DNA from: Acetatifactor sp. | GTDB lineage: Bacteria > Bacillota > Clostridia > Lachnospirales > Lachnospiraceae | DNA: 64,000 nt | NCBI GenBank assembly: GCA_016290775.1 | Contig: JAEEVF010000003.1 | Span: forward strand, 124,001 to 188,000 | Reading direction: 5' to 3' | Part shown: positions 41,254 through 49,148 of the stretch, piece by piece | Layout: the number at the start of each line of letters is the position of its first letter | Position numbering within the stretch: the first letter of the stretch is position 1 | The notes under the pieces: model-generated | The model's database searches: none | What the model was told of the DNA's origin: nothing | The model's input: only the letters and a program-made list of their open reading frames with translations | Program-made: the position numbers and the translations under genes

Positions 41254-41292
41254 ATAGAGTTTCCTTTCAAAAGATCAAAATATCACTAGATT

Positions 41293-41484
41293 TTATACTA
41301 TCACATCCACCTTTTTGATCTCTTTTACGTTACGTTCCATGAGCTTTCGCGCGATCATGATCTGATGTCCGCAGCCCATGCATTTCAAGCGGAAATCCGC
41401 CCCCTCCCGGAGCACTTCCCATTCCGCGCTGCCGCAAGGGTGCGGCTTTTTCATACGCAATCTATCTCCAACATGTATCTCCAT
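41293..41484 (-). CDS. DUF951 small zinc-ribbon-like protein
   Basis: A 63-residue protein of the DUF951 family. It begins MEIHVGDRLRMKKPHPCG and has three cysteines: one in HPCG and two in CMGCG, with a KKPHPCG start typical of the family. Members are widespread in Firmicutes and of unknown function, though often near replication or translation genes. ATG 41484 is chosen since a GGAGG site lies 6 bases before it; an ATG two codons earlier has no spacing. It is 101 bp downstream of the YdcF-like gene and 39 bp upstream of pyrK. Confidence 0.85.
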   Translation of the reverse strand: MEIHVGDRLRMKKPHPCGSAEWEVLREGADFRLKCMGCGHQIMIARKLMERNVKEIKKVDVIV

Positions 41485-41585
41485 GTCCATCCTCCATTCT
41501 GACTTAGCATCCGCCCGCGGCGCAAGCCGCATTCGGGCTTCTCCTTGGGCTACGCCTCGGGCTTTTCTCACACACTCTTGGCAGC

Positions 41586-42440
41586 TTACCCCATCTCCCA
41601 TCGGCTCAGGTTCCCCAACAGGAAATCCTTCATGACGCCGCAAAACTCCCGAAGGAGGTTGTGCAGCTGCATCGGGGGATAAGAATCGGCCGCAAGACCT
41701 TGTACATATTCATATCCTTGCGCCTTGGCAAGTTTTTCCGCGCGGAATACGTGGAAATTGTTTGTCACAAGGACCACGCGGGAATCCGCCTTGGGCAGCA
41801 TCAGGCCGCATTTGCTCAGGTTCTCATAGGTGTTGCGTGACTTGTCCTCCTTTTGGATCCTGGAGGCATCAATGCCTTGTGCGATGAGATACTCATACAT
41901 GCCGTCCGCTTCCGCGATGGGCTCGTTCGGCCCCTGCCCGCCGGAGACGATCACCTTCGTCGACGTGTTGACGCGAAGATAATGCACCGCCGCATCCAAA
42001 CGGTATTTGAGCACGACGCTCGGGCCATTTGCCTTCCACTGCGCGCCGAGGACGATCAGATACTCCGCGCCGTCCTCCGCCTTCGCATTGCACCGCGAGA
42101 GGATGAGGCCCTCCACCAATAGGAAAACGGCAACGCCAATGCCAAAAAGAACCCAAAACGTGCGCATGAGCCAAAGCGGGAGCTTTCGCCGCAGCGCCGG
42201 CTTCGCGCAAAAAAGCGAGATCAGCCCAAACACGGCGCCCATTGCGGCCCAAATGAGAAAGAAGTACGTGCCATAGCCAAGGAACAGCCAGATCGAAAGG
42301 CAATAAAGCACGCAAAGTACGCCCAGCACACCAAAAAAGATGGCGCTGCGCTTTAACACGCGCTCCCTTCCGTGGTCTGCAAGGCGGATCACCTTTTTCG
42401 ATTTCTTTTGCGGGATCAGTTCCTTTTTCTTCTTTGCCAT
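41586..42440 (-). CDS. YdcF/SanA/ElyC-like membrane protein (DUF218)
   Basis: A 284-residue protein with a basic N-terminus (MAKKKKELIPQKKSKK), three transmembrane helices (about residues 33-52, 58-78 and 90-112), and a DUF218 domain outside the membrane. The domain has the usual YLIVLGAQWKANGPS, KVIVSGGQGPNEPIAEA, SRNTYENL and VVLVTNNFHVFRA blocks. Family members such as SanA and ElyC affect cell-envelope integrity and undecaprenyl-linked steps; the chemistry is unresolved. ATG 42440 is preferred over an upstream TTG. A promoter is present at 42483-42511, so it starts its own transcript, possibly running through DUF951 and pyrKD. Confidence 0.9.
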   Translation of the reverse strand: MAKKKKELIPQKKSKKVIRLADHGRERVLKRSAIFFGVLGVLCVLYCLSIWLFLGYGTYFFLIWAAMGAVFGLISLFCAKPALRRKLPLWLMRTFWVLFGIGVAVFLLVEGLILSRCNAKAEDGAEYLIVLGAQWKANGPSVVLKYRLDAAVHYLRVNTSTKVIVSGGQGPNEPIAEADGMYEYLIAQGIDASRIQKEDKSRNTYENLSKCGLMLPKADSRVVLVTNNFHVFRAEKLAKAQGYEYVQGLAADSYPPMQLHNLLREFCGVMKDFLLGNLSRWEMG

Positions 42441-42482
42441 GAAGCACTGCCCTTTCAACTCTCACCAAAATTCATCAAAGCC

Positions 42483-42511
42483 ATCATAGCATAAAAGACG
42501 CCTTAACTCAA
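42483..42511 (-). promoter_or_regulatory. Promoter of the YdcF-like gene
   Basis: Minus-strand TTGAGT (42506-42511) and TATGAT (42483-42488) have a 17-bp spacer. It is divergent from the sirtuin gene, whose weaker TAGAAT-type -10 is near 42581. Confidence 0.75.
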
Positions 42512-42643
42512 CCGCTTGCTGCATTAAGATTTTCTAAAGATTTCCCAAAGGAACGTCTTTTCATTTTCGGCGATTCTTGATAGAATATTTCTTAGAGAGA
42601 AGGCGGAGCAAAGGCTCCAAAGAAAAATTGGGGAGGTTACGAC

Positions 42644-43393
42644 ATGAAGGCATTAACCGAAGCGGATCTGAAAAACATTGAAGAGTTCCAAAAGATCATT
42701 GATACCCATGAAAACATTGTATTCTTCGGCGGCGCAGGCGTTTCCACCGAGAGCGGCATCCCCGATTTTCGAAGCGTGGACGGCCTGTATCATCAGCAAT
42801 ATGATTATCCGCCCGAGACGATCTTAAGCCACACCTTTTACATGCGTAAGCCCGATGAGTTCTTCCGGTTTTACCGCAACAAGATGATCTTTTCGGACGC
42901 AAAGCCCAATGCGGCGCACCTTAAGCTTGCCGAGCTTGAAAAAGCGGGCAAACTGAAAGCCGTCGTGACGCAGAACATTGACGGTCTGCATCAGGCGGCC
43001 GGCAGCAAAAAGGTGCTTGAGCTCCACGGGAGCGTGCTTCGCAACTATTGTGAAAAGTGCGGGAAATTCCACGATCTTGAGTTCATCAAGGATTCCGAGG
43101 GGATTCCCGTTTGTGAGGACTGCGGCGGCCGCGTAAAGCCTGACGTGGTGCTCTATGAGGAGGGCCTCAACCAGAACATCATCGAGGAGTCCGTTCGCGC
43201 CATCAGTAACGCGGAAGTGCTCATCATCGGCGGCACCTCCCTTGCGGTATATCCCGCCGCCGGCCTGATCGATTACTTCTCAGGCGACAAACTTGTCGTG
43301 ATCAACATGGCGCCCACGCCCCGCGACAAATTCGCCGACCTCCTGATCCAAGCCCCCATCGGCCAAGTCTTCGACGCGATCAAAGTGCGATAA
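42644..43393 (+). CDS. cobB: Sirtuin-type NAD-dependent protein deacylase
   Basis: A 249-residue Sir2-family enzyme. It removes acyl groups from lysines using NAD+. Motifs are FFGGAGVSTESGIPDFRS near residue 27, TQNIDGLHQAAG near residue 109 with the catalytic histidine in LELHGSV, and four zinc cysteines in CEKCG and CEDCG (residues 129-150). GGTSLAVYPAA near residue 197 closes the NAD site. A GGGGAGG site precedes ATG 42644. It converges with azlD: the two reading frames overlap by 14 bp at their 3' ends, leaving no separate terminator. Confidence 0.94.
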   Translation: MKALTEADLKNIEEFQKIIDTHENIVFFGGAGVSTESGIPDFRSVDGLYHQQYDYPPETILSHTFYMRKPDEFFRFYRNKMIFSDAKPNAAHLKLAELEKAGKLKAVVTQNIDGLHQAAGSKKVLELHGSVLRNYCEKCGKFHDLEFIKDSEGIPVCEDCGGRVKPDVVLYEEGLNQNIIEESVRAISNAEVLIIGGTSLAVYPAAGLIDYFSGDKLVVINMAPTPRDKFADLLIQAPIGQVFDAIKVR

Positions 43394-43694
43394 AACCTAA
43401 TAAAAGGGATGCGAGGAAGACTGTGACGCTGGCGGCGACGGCGACCGTTACAAGTCCCTTGCCCTTGAGGGCGAGGCCGATGGCCACCAAAACGCCGAGT
43501 GCGGCCGCAAGAACATGCTCGGTTGCATGGAACACTGCGGGGAACGTCATGGCCATGAGACATGCATACGGCACGTAATATAAAAACGATCTCACAAAAC
43601 GATTCTTGATCTTGCCGCGGATCAGGGTCAGCGGGATCATGCGGATCAGGTAAGTCACTACCGCCATTGCGAGGATGAAAAGCCAAATGTTCAT
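43380..43694 (-). CDS. azlD: Branched-chain amino acid exporter small subunit AzlD
   Basis: A 104-residue four-helix membrane protein of the AzlD family, partner of AzlC in a two-component branched-chain amino acid (or azaleucine) exporter. The conserved AVVTYLIRMIPLTLI start and the LYYVPYACLMAMTFP segment are typical. ATG 43694 overlaps the azlC stop by 4 bp (ATGA) and has a GAGGAGGGAG site. The longer open frame to 43799 runs inside azlC and is rejected. Its 3' end overlaps cobB on the other strand. Confidence 0.92.
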   Translation of the reverse strand: MNIWLFILAMAVVTYLIRMIPLTLIRGKIKNRFVRSFLYYVPYACLMAMTFPAVFHATEHVLAAALGVLVAIGLALKGKGLVTVAVAASVTVFLASLLLGFIAL

Positions 43695-44398
43695 TGCGCT
43701 CCCTCCTCTTCCTTCACGGGAAAGACAATCGCTCCAAAGGTTGCCGCAACGACCGTGCAGACAATGATGGAGATGCCCTCCGAAATCTGATGAAGCCAAG
43801 GCACGTAACGGAAAAGGCTGCTGGCAAGGATCGCCACGCTAGCCACAATCAATACGGGCCTTGATTTTTTTGCCACGGGAACCACGATCGCGATGAACAT
43901 GCCATAGAGCATGACGTTCATGGCCATCGCAACGCTTGTGGGCATGAGTCCTCCGGCCACGGCGCCAAGAAAAGTTCCCGCCGTCCAGCCCACGATCGGA
44001 AGGCTCTGCAACCCCACCATATAAGGGAGCGTAAGGCTCTTTTGATGATTCATTGCCACGGCGAAGATCTCATCCGTGTTTCCAAAGGCGATGATCAGCT
44101 TTTGCCAAAACTTAACCTTTTCATCCAGCTTTTGCGTGAGCGAAAGGCTCATCAGCGAATACCGCAGGTTAATGATGATCTGCGTGAGCACCAACTCGAT
44201 CAAGGTGCCGCCCGCAGCGATCACTCGAACGCCTGCGAATTCTCCCGCGCTCGTGAGGTTCGATACGCTCATGACCGCGCCCTGCACGGCCGTCATTCCG
44301 GCCGCAAGCATTGCGATCCCTAGGCTAAAGCTCACCGCAAAATATCCCAAAGCGATGGGAATCCCGTCTTTTATGCCATTTCGAAATTCTTTTCCCAA
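43691..44398 (-). CDS. azlC: Branched-chain amino acid exporter large subunit AzlC
   Basis: A 235-residue polytopic membrane protein of the AzlC family. The N-terminal KDGIPIALGYFAVSFSLGI segment and the ALGNTDEIFAVA-like region (FGNTDEIF, near residue 107) match the family; about seven transmembrane helices are expected. With AzlD it exports branched-chain amino acids. The start is a TTG at 44398 with GGAAGG eight bases upstream; the next in-frame ATG would remove the conserved N-terminus. A consensus promoter lies just upstream. Confidence 0.92.
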   Translation of the reverse strand: MGKEFRNGIKDGIPIALGYFAVSFSLGIAMLAAGMTAVQGAVMSVSNLTSAGEFAGVRVIAAGGTLIELVLTQIIINLRYSLMSLSLTQKLDEKVKFWQKLIIAFGNTDEIFAVAMNHQKSLTLPYMVGLQSLPIVGWTAGTFLGAVAGGLMPTSVAMAMNVMLYGMFIAIVVPVAKKSRPVLIVASVAILASSLFRYVPWLHQISEGISIIVCTVVAATFGAIVFPVKEEEGAQ

Positions 44399-44445
44399 AT
44401 CCGTTTCCTTCCACTTCGCTACTTTCTTTGAAAATCAATAGCCTT

Positions 44446-44474
44446 ATTATAGCGAAGTCCCGCCAAACTTTCAA
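44446..44474 (-). promoter_or_regulatory. Promoter of azlCD
   Basis: Minus-strand TTGAAA (44469-44474) and TATAAT (44446-44451) have a 17-bp spacer. The -35 box sits next to the T-run of the terminator of the upstream malY gene. Confidence 0.82.
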
Positions 44475-44476
44475 CA

Positions 44477-44507
44477 CAAAAAAGTGCCGGCCCTCACGCC
44501 GACACCT
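44477..44507 (-). terminator. Terminator after the MalY/PatB gene
   Basis: On the minus strand GTGTCGGC pairs with GCCGGCAC (one G-T pair) over a short loop and is followed by TTTTTTGTG. Confidence 0.85.
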
Positions 44508-44558
44508 TTATTCTTGCATTCATGTTGCGAAGTCTCTTACCAGACGGCTGTTATGCTT

Positions 44559-45767
44559 TTACTGCCATCTCCCAAGACCCGTTGCGAGGCGCTCGAGACC
44601 GTCCTCAAGTCTTGCCCTCGGGCATGCAATGTTCAGGCGAAGGAACGGCTCTCCCGTCCTTCCGTACTCCGCGCCCTCCGACACGAAAAGCCCCGTCTCC
44701 CTGCGAAGAAACTCCGCCAAAGCAACGCTGTCCGCGGTATACTCCCTGCAGTCCAGCCATAATAAATAGGTCGCCTCCGACGGCACCAAATGCACCTTGG
44801 GAAGGCGCTCCGCGAGGAACTGCCGTACCGCCTGCTTATTCTCAAATAGATACTCCCGAAGGGCATCCAGCCAGGGTGCTCCCTGCGAAAACGCCGCGAT
44901 GGCAACGCCGCACGCAAAGGAGTTCGGCTCTGCGCACTCATCGGTGTTCAACCCGCGCCACACCTTATGGCGCACGGCCGGGTCCGCCGCAAAGACTGCT
45001 GCCGTCTGCATGCCCGCAATGTTAAAGGACTTTGTCGGTGCGATGCAGGTAATACTGTTTTCGCGGCACGCGTCCGATACGGACGCAAACGGAATATACT
45101 CCTTCCCGGGATCCGTGAGGTCACAGTGGATCTCATCCGAAACCACCAATACGTGATACTTCTTGCAAAGCTCGCCGACCCTTGCGATCTCTTCCCGCGT
45201 CCAGATCCTGCCCACGGGATTGTGCGGGTTACAAAAGATCAAAAGCGTCGTCTGCGGATTAGAAAGGGCCTGCTCAAATGCGGTCCAGTCGATTTCATAT
45301 TCCTGCGAGGCACCGCCTGCAGCCGCTTCGCCCTCTTTGCCTGACGGCAAAGGCGCATATTTCAGCGGGCACTGCACCACGTTGCGCCCATTGTTCACGA
45401 TTGAATTAAAAAAGATGTTGTAGACTGGCGTCAGGATTAGAACGTTCTCTCCGACGGTCGTAAGCTTTCTGACCATGGAAGAAAGCGCTGGCACAACACC
45501 CGTGCAAAAGATCAGCCAGTCCTTTTCGATATGCAAGTGATGGCGCGTCTCCCACCAGTTCTGATAGGCCGCATACCATGCGTCCGGAACGACGTTATAT
45601 CCAAAAATGCCATGTGCGGCGCGCTCTTCGATCGCTTCTCGCACGCAGGGCGCCGTCTCGAAGTCCATGTCAGCCACCCACATGGGAAGCTCATTCTCCG
45701 CCACGTCCCACTTGTACGAATCCGTTCCGCGCCGATCCGTCAATTTGTCGAAATTAAATTCCTGCAT
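44559..45767 (-). CDS. MalY/PatB-type cystathionine beta-lyase/aminotransferase
   Basis: A 402-residue class I/II PLP enzyme of the MalY/PatB group. The N-terminus (RRGTDSYKWD, then LPMWVADMDFETAP) is diagnostic. The PLP lysine is in APTKSFNIAG near residue 233; CNPHNPVGR near residue 168 and SDEIHCDL near residue 200 complete the cofactor site. It should cleave cystathionine or cysteine C-S bonds. ATG 45767 has a GGAG/GGGGG region. It is followed by its own terminator. Upstream at 111 bp is the DUF3737 gene on the same strand. Confidence 0.93.
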   Translation of the reverse strand: MQEFNFDKLTDRRGTDSYKWDVAENELPMWVADMDFETAPCVREAIEERAAHGIFGYNVVPDAWYAAYQNWWETRHHLHIEKDWLIFCTGVVPALSSMVRKLTTVGENVLILTPVYNIFFNSIVNNGRNVVQCPLKYAPLPSGKEGEAAAGGASQEYEIDWTAFEQALSNPQTTLLIFCNPHNPVGRIWTREEIARVGELCKKYHVLVVSDEIHCDLTDPGKEYIPFASVSDACRENSITCIAPTKSFNIAGMQTAAVFAADPAVRHKVWRGLNTDECAEPNSFACGVAIAAFSQGAPWLDALREYLFENKQAVRQFLAERLPKVHLVPSEATYLLWLDCREYTADSVALAEFLRRETGLFVSEGAEYGRTGEPFLRLNIACPRARLEDGLERLATGLGRWQ

Positions 45768-45878
45768 CCCCCAAACTCCATTCCTGTCCTACATCCCAAG
45801 CACTCAGCCAGCTCGGCTTGCACAGCGGTTTCTTGGCTTTCGCCAGGCGCCATGTGGACCATTTCTCCTTGGTCCTTC

Positions 45879-46736
45879 TTAAACTTGCGCTTCGCGGCAC
45901 GTGATCTTCGTCTTCGACGGGTCGATCTTGTCCTTCTCGAGGATCAGTTCACCGATCGCGTCGGCGGTGATGGTTCCCGAAGTCGGGTTGAGCACGCTGT
46001 CGATCTTGCTGGTGATGTCCGCCTCGACGGTGGAATATTCAAACGCCAGCGTCGTGTTCAGGAGCTTGCAGTTTTTCATCACGAGATTTTCAATGTAGCA
46101 CATGCCCTGCAGGCTCTCGATCGTGCAATTCTCAAAGGTCAGGTTCTTCGAATTCCAGCCAAGATACTCGCCGGAAATATAGGAATCGCGCACTACCACG
46201 TTCTCGCAGTTCCAGAAGGAATCCTTTGAAAGGAGCTTACTGCCTTCCAGGGTCACGTTCCGCGCGCCGTCGAAGGAATAGTTTCCGTAAAGCGTAAGAT
46301 CCTTCACGGTAACGTTCGTGGAATTCATGCCAAAGTAATTGCCGCGCGCCAGCACATGCTCCATCGTCACGTCGTTGCAGCTCCACAGCGTCTCCTCCGC
46401 ATTGGAGAAAGAGACGTTCCGAAGCGTCACGCCATTACACCTGCGGAAGTTCTTTGGCGCGTCAATGGGCGAATCCTCGACCGTAACGTTATTTGTATAC
46501 CAAACGCCAGCCCTCGCCATGTCAAACCATACGCAGTCCTTTGCCGTCACGTTCTTGCAGTACCAAAGCGGGTACTTCCACTTGAACATACTGCCCTCGA
46601 GTTCTATATTTTCGCTTTCCTTCAGGGGAGATTCGCCGTCTGCAAAGGTGCAGTCCACGACGCGCAGGTCCCTGCTCATGAAAAGTGCCCGTTCCCCCGT
46701 CAAAAACTCCTGTCGGATTTCCTTCTTCTCTCCCAT
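45879..46736 (-). CDS. DUF3737 pentapeptide-like beta-helix protein
   Basis: A 285-residue protein of the DUF3737 family. It consists of repeated short strands of the pattern N-V-T-x-x-D/E-C/S (for example NVTAKDC, NVTVEDS, NVVVRDS, NLVMKNC) that would form a right-handed beta-helix. The early SRDLRVVDCTFADGESPLKE block and the KYPLWYCKN block are characteristic. No signal peptide, so cytoplasmic. Function is unknown; carbohydrate or protein binding is possible. The frame opens 11 codons earlier, but ATG 46736 has an AGAGGAAG site. It lies between MATE (55 bp upstream) and MalY. Confidence 0.88.
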   Translation of the reverse strand: MGEKKEIRQEFLTGERALFMSRDLRVVDCTFADGESPLKESENIELEGSMFKWKYPLWYCKNVTAKDCVWFDMARAGVWYTNNVTVEDSPIDAPKNFRRCNGVTLRNVSFSNAEETLWSCNDVTMEHVLARGNYFGMNSTNVTVKDLTLYGNYSFDGARNVTLEGSKLLSKDSFWNCENVVVRDSYISGEYLGWNSKNLTFENCTIESLQGMCYIENLVMKNCKLLNTTLAFEYSTVEADITSKIDSVLNPTSGTITADAIGELILEKDKIDPSKTKITCREAQV

Positions 46737-46791
46737 ATTCTTCCTCTTTCTTTCTGACTGCCTACCCAAAAACTACCGATGTTGCCTGCTC

Positions 46792-48183
46792 CTACGCCTG
46801 CTCATGCGCCACGATATTCTGCAGCCATACGCCCTTCTTCACCAAAACAAACCCGATCGCAACCTTGATCAGATCGATCAACTGCACGCACAGATACAAA
46901 AGCAGCACCGGGAAGACCGTATAACGGCTAAACAGAAAGGCTGACGGCACGCTGACCGCCCATAAAAACACACTGTCAAACAAGAACGTAATAAAGGTCT
47001 TTCCACCGGAACGCAGCGTAAAATAGGATGCGTGCATGAACGCATACATAGGCATGCAGGCTGCACCAATGCGGATAAAACCGGTTGCCAGGCTTTTCAC
47101 TTGATCCGTTGTATTATATAGCCTCGGGAACAGCGGCGACAGGAGCACCAAAATGGCTCCCAAAACGAAGCAGGATGCTACGGAAAAAACAATGAGCTTC
47201 GTGTCCGTATCCCTGGCTTCCTCCATCTTTCCTGCGCCGAGGAGCTGTCCCACCATGATGGAAACCGCGCTACCCATGGCGATGAACACCACGTTGAAAA
47301 GGTTCGTGATCGTGGAGGCAATGTTCAGGCCCGCGATGGCATCCAGTCCCCTTAAGGAATAGCACTGGTTCAGAACAGCCATGCCCGCTGCCCAAAGGAA
47401 CTCATTCGCCATAAGCGGCAAGCCCTTGACTGAGATTTTCCACGCCAATGCGCCCGGAATGGAAAAGCCTCGATATAAGCCCTTTGCAAAGTGCATCACC
47501 TGCGTGTGCATATGCGTCCAAACAAGCACGATCGCCATCTGCACGTAGCGCGAGATCACGGTTGCAATGGCCGCACCCACAACGCCCAATTTGGGGAATC
47601 CAAAATGGCCAAAGATCAGTAAATAGTTAAAGCCTAAGTTTACAAAGACGGCCACAATGCCCGCCACCATGGGAAGCCTGGTCTCGCCGCACTCCCTCAG
47701 GGTTGATGCATAGGCCTCCTCAATGACAAACGGCAGCAAACCAAAGAGCATGACGCCCAGATATTCCTTGCCAAAGCGAAGCGCCGCATCCAGATTCTGC
47801 GTGGTGCCGCCCTCATCGTGCAGATATAACAGGATCAGCTGATCCCCCCACAAAAGGAACGCCGTGATCCCTAAGACCACAAGGATAATGCTGATGACGA
47901 TCTTATATCGCATGGCATGCCGAACGCCTTCGTGATCCCGCATGCCGAAAAACTGAGCGCTAAAAATCCCCGCTGCGGAGAGCGCTCCAAAAATTGCTAA
48001 GTAAAACACGAAAAGGAGCTGATTGACAATGGCGATGCCGCTCATCTGCTCCGTTCCGACCTGCCCGATCATGATATTATCCAGAAGACTCACAAAATTC
48101 GTAATGCCGTTCTGGATCATAATGGGCACGGCCACCTTCAAAACTGCCTGATAAAACTTCCGATCTCCGATCAAGTGCTTCAT
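46792..48183 (-). CDS. MATE-family multidrug/cation efflux protein
   Basis: A 463-residue membrane protein with twelve transmembrane segments of the MATE family, in the usual two homologous halves. The early segment PIMIQNGITNFVSLLDNIMIGQVGTEQMSG and the second-half counterpart around MAVLNQCYSLRG to MGSAVSIMVGQLLGAG are family hallmarks. Members export cationic compounds with a Na+ or H+ gradient. The substrate cannot be told. ATG 48183 lacks a strong ribosome site. It is followed 55 bp later by the DUF3737 gene, probably on the same message. Confidence 0.92.
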   Translation of the reverse strand: MKHLIGDRKFYQAVLKVAVPIMIQNGITNFVSLLDNIMIGQVGTEQMSGIAIVNQLLFVFYLAIFGALSAAGIFSAQFFGMRDHEGVRHAMRYKIVISIILVVLGITAFLLWGDQLILLYLHDEGGTTQNLDAALRFGKEYLGVMLFGLLPFVIEEAYASTLRECGETRLPMVAGIVAVFVNLGFNYLLIFGHFGFPKLGVVGAAIATVISRYVQMAIVLVWTHMHTQVMHFAKGLYRGFSIPGALAWKISVKGLPLMANEFLWAAGMAVLNQCYSLRGLDAIAGLNIASTITNLFNVVFIAMGSAVSIMVGQLLGAGKMEEARDTDTKLIVFSVASCFVLGAILVLLSPLFPRLYNTTDQVKSLATGFIRIGAACMPMYAFMHASYFTLRSGGKTFITFLFDSVFLWAVSVPSAFLFSRYTVFPVLLLYLCVQLIDLIKVAIGFVLVKKGVWLQNIVAHEQA

Positions 48184-48228
48184 AGTGCTAAAAATCCAAT
48201 CCTAAATCTCTACTTCTATCGCTGCCTT

Positions 48229-48257
48229 CGGATTGCTCCGTTGCGATGCGACTCTCG
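48229..48257. repeat. 29-bp intergenic repeat, copy 2
   Basis: Matches 16070-16098 at 27 of 29 positions. It lies between the MATE gene and the radical-SAM activase gene, close to a hairpin. Confidence 0.6.
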
Positions 48258-48285
48258 TAGTCCTTGCAATCCTTCGGCCTCCGCT

Positions 48286-48309
48286 GAAATGCTTGCTTTC
48301 AAGCATTTC
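48286..48309. terminator. Perfect 10-bp hairpin after the radical-SAM activase gene
   Basis: GAAATGCTTG and CAAGCATTTC form an uninterrupted stem with a 4-base loop, 22 bp after the activase stop. There is no long T-run, so termination is likely but not certain. Confidence 0.5.
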
Positions 48310-48330
48310 GCTACTGCCTCATGTTACATT

Positions 48331-49035
48331 CTATTCTACCCCACGGACTTCGACTCTGGCAATGTACTTTCTTGCCTTCTCGGCCATGCATTCTAGCTCC
48401 GTTTTCTCAAAAGAGCCCATCTTTACCTCGGGACATAACACGTTGCCGCTCTCCTGATAGCACTGAAGAAACAGCGCCGGAGCGCCCTCGAGCCACTTTC
48501 CGATCTCCTCAAACTCCTCAAGGGTATGCAGCCCTCGCACCACCGTCGTGCGGAACTCATAAGGGATCTTATCCTGCGTCATAAGGTATGCCACGCTCTC
48601 CTCGATCTTTGTTACGTCAAGGCCAGGCACGCCCGTCACCTTCGCGTAGTTTTCCTTCGAAGCCTTCACGTCCATGGCAACGTAATCCACAAGGCCTTGT
48701 TCCACAAGGGATTTTAGGATCTCAGGACGATATCCGTTCGAATCCAGCTTGACAAGATATCCCAGGTTTCGGATCTCTCGGACAAAATTCTCCAGGTCAC
48801 TTTGGAGCGTCGGTTCGCCGCCCGTGATGCAAACGCCCTCCAAAATACCCTTACGCTTTTTTAAAAACGCCATGACCTCTTCCTCAGAAAGACACGGCTG
48901 CGCCGCCGGATTCAACACCAGCTCGCCATTTTGACAATAGGGACAGCGGAAATTGCAACCGCCCGTAAAGATCGTGCACGCCACGTGCCCCGGGAAATCC
49001 AATAACGTCGTCTTTTGCAGACCGCAGATCAGCAT
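48331..49035 (-). CDS. NrdG-like anaerobic ribonucleotide reductase activating radical-SAM protein
   Basis: A 234-residue radical-SAM protein of the class III ribonucleotide reductase activase type. The cluster-binding cysteines are in CNFRCPYC near residue 26, and ITGGEPTLQ near residue 68 is the glycine-rich SAM site; the N-terminal GLQKTTLLDFPG block is typical of the subgroup called NrdG2. It would form a glycyl radical on an anaerobic reductase; no nrdD is in the window. The frame runs 23 codons further upstream, but ATG 49035 fits the family and has GGAAGGTGG before it. Another glycyl-radical enzyme as partner is possible. Confidence 0.88.
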   Translation of the reverse strand: MLICGLQKTTLLDFPGHVACTIFTGGCNFRCPYCQNGELVLNPAAQPCLSEEEVMAFLKKRKGILEGVCITGGEPTLQSDLENFVREIRNLGYLVKLDSNGYRPEILKSLVEQGLVDYVAMDVKASKENYAKVTGVPGLDVTKIEESVAYLMTQDKIPYEFRTTVVRGLHTLEEFEEIGKWLEGAPALFLQCYQESGNVLCPEVKMGSFEKTELECMAEKARKYIARVEVRGVE

Positions 49036-49075
49036 ACCATCCACCTTCCTTCCATTTCCGCCATATAATACTACC

Positions 49076-49110
49076 ACAAAATAAAACGACATGCAAACAT
49101 GCATGTCGTT
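49076..49110 (-). terminator. Terminator after the ABC-associated lipoprotein gene
   Basis: AACGACATGC and GCATGTCGTT form a perfect 10-bp stem with a 6-base loop, followed on the minus strand by TTATTTTG. It closes the AT-rich ABC block. Confidence 0.88.
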
Positions 49111-49148
49111 ACTAATCCGCGTCGTCGCGAGACCATCAATCCATTGTT

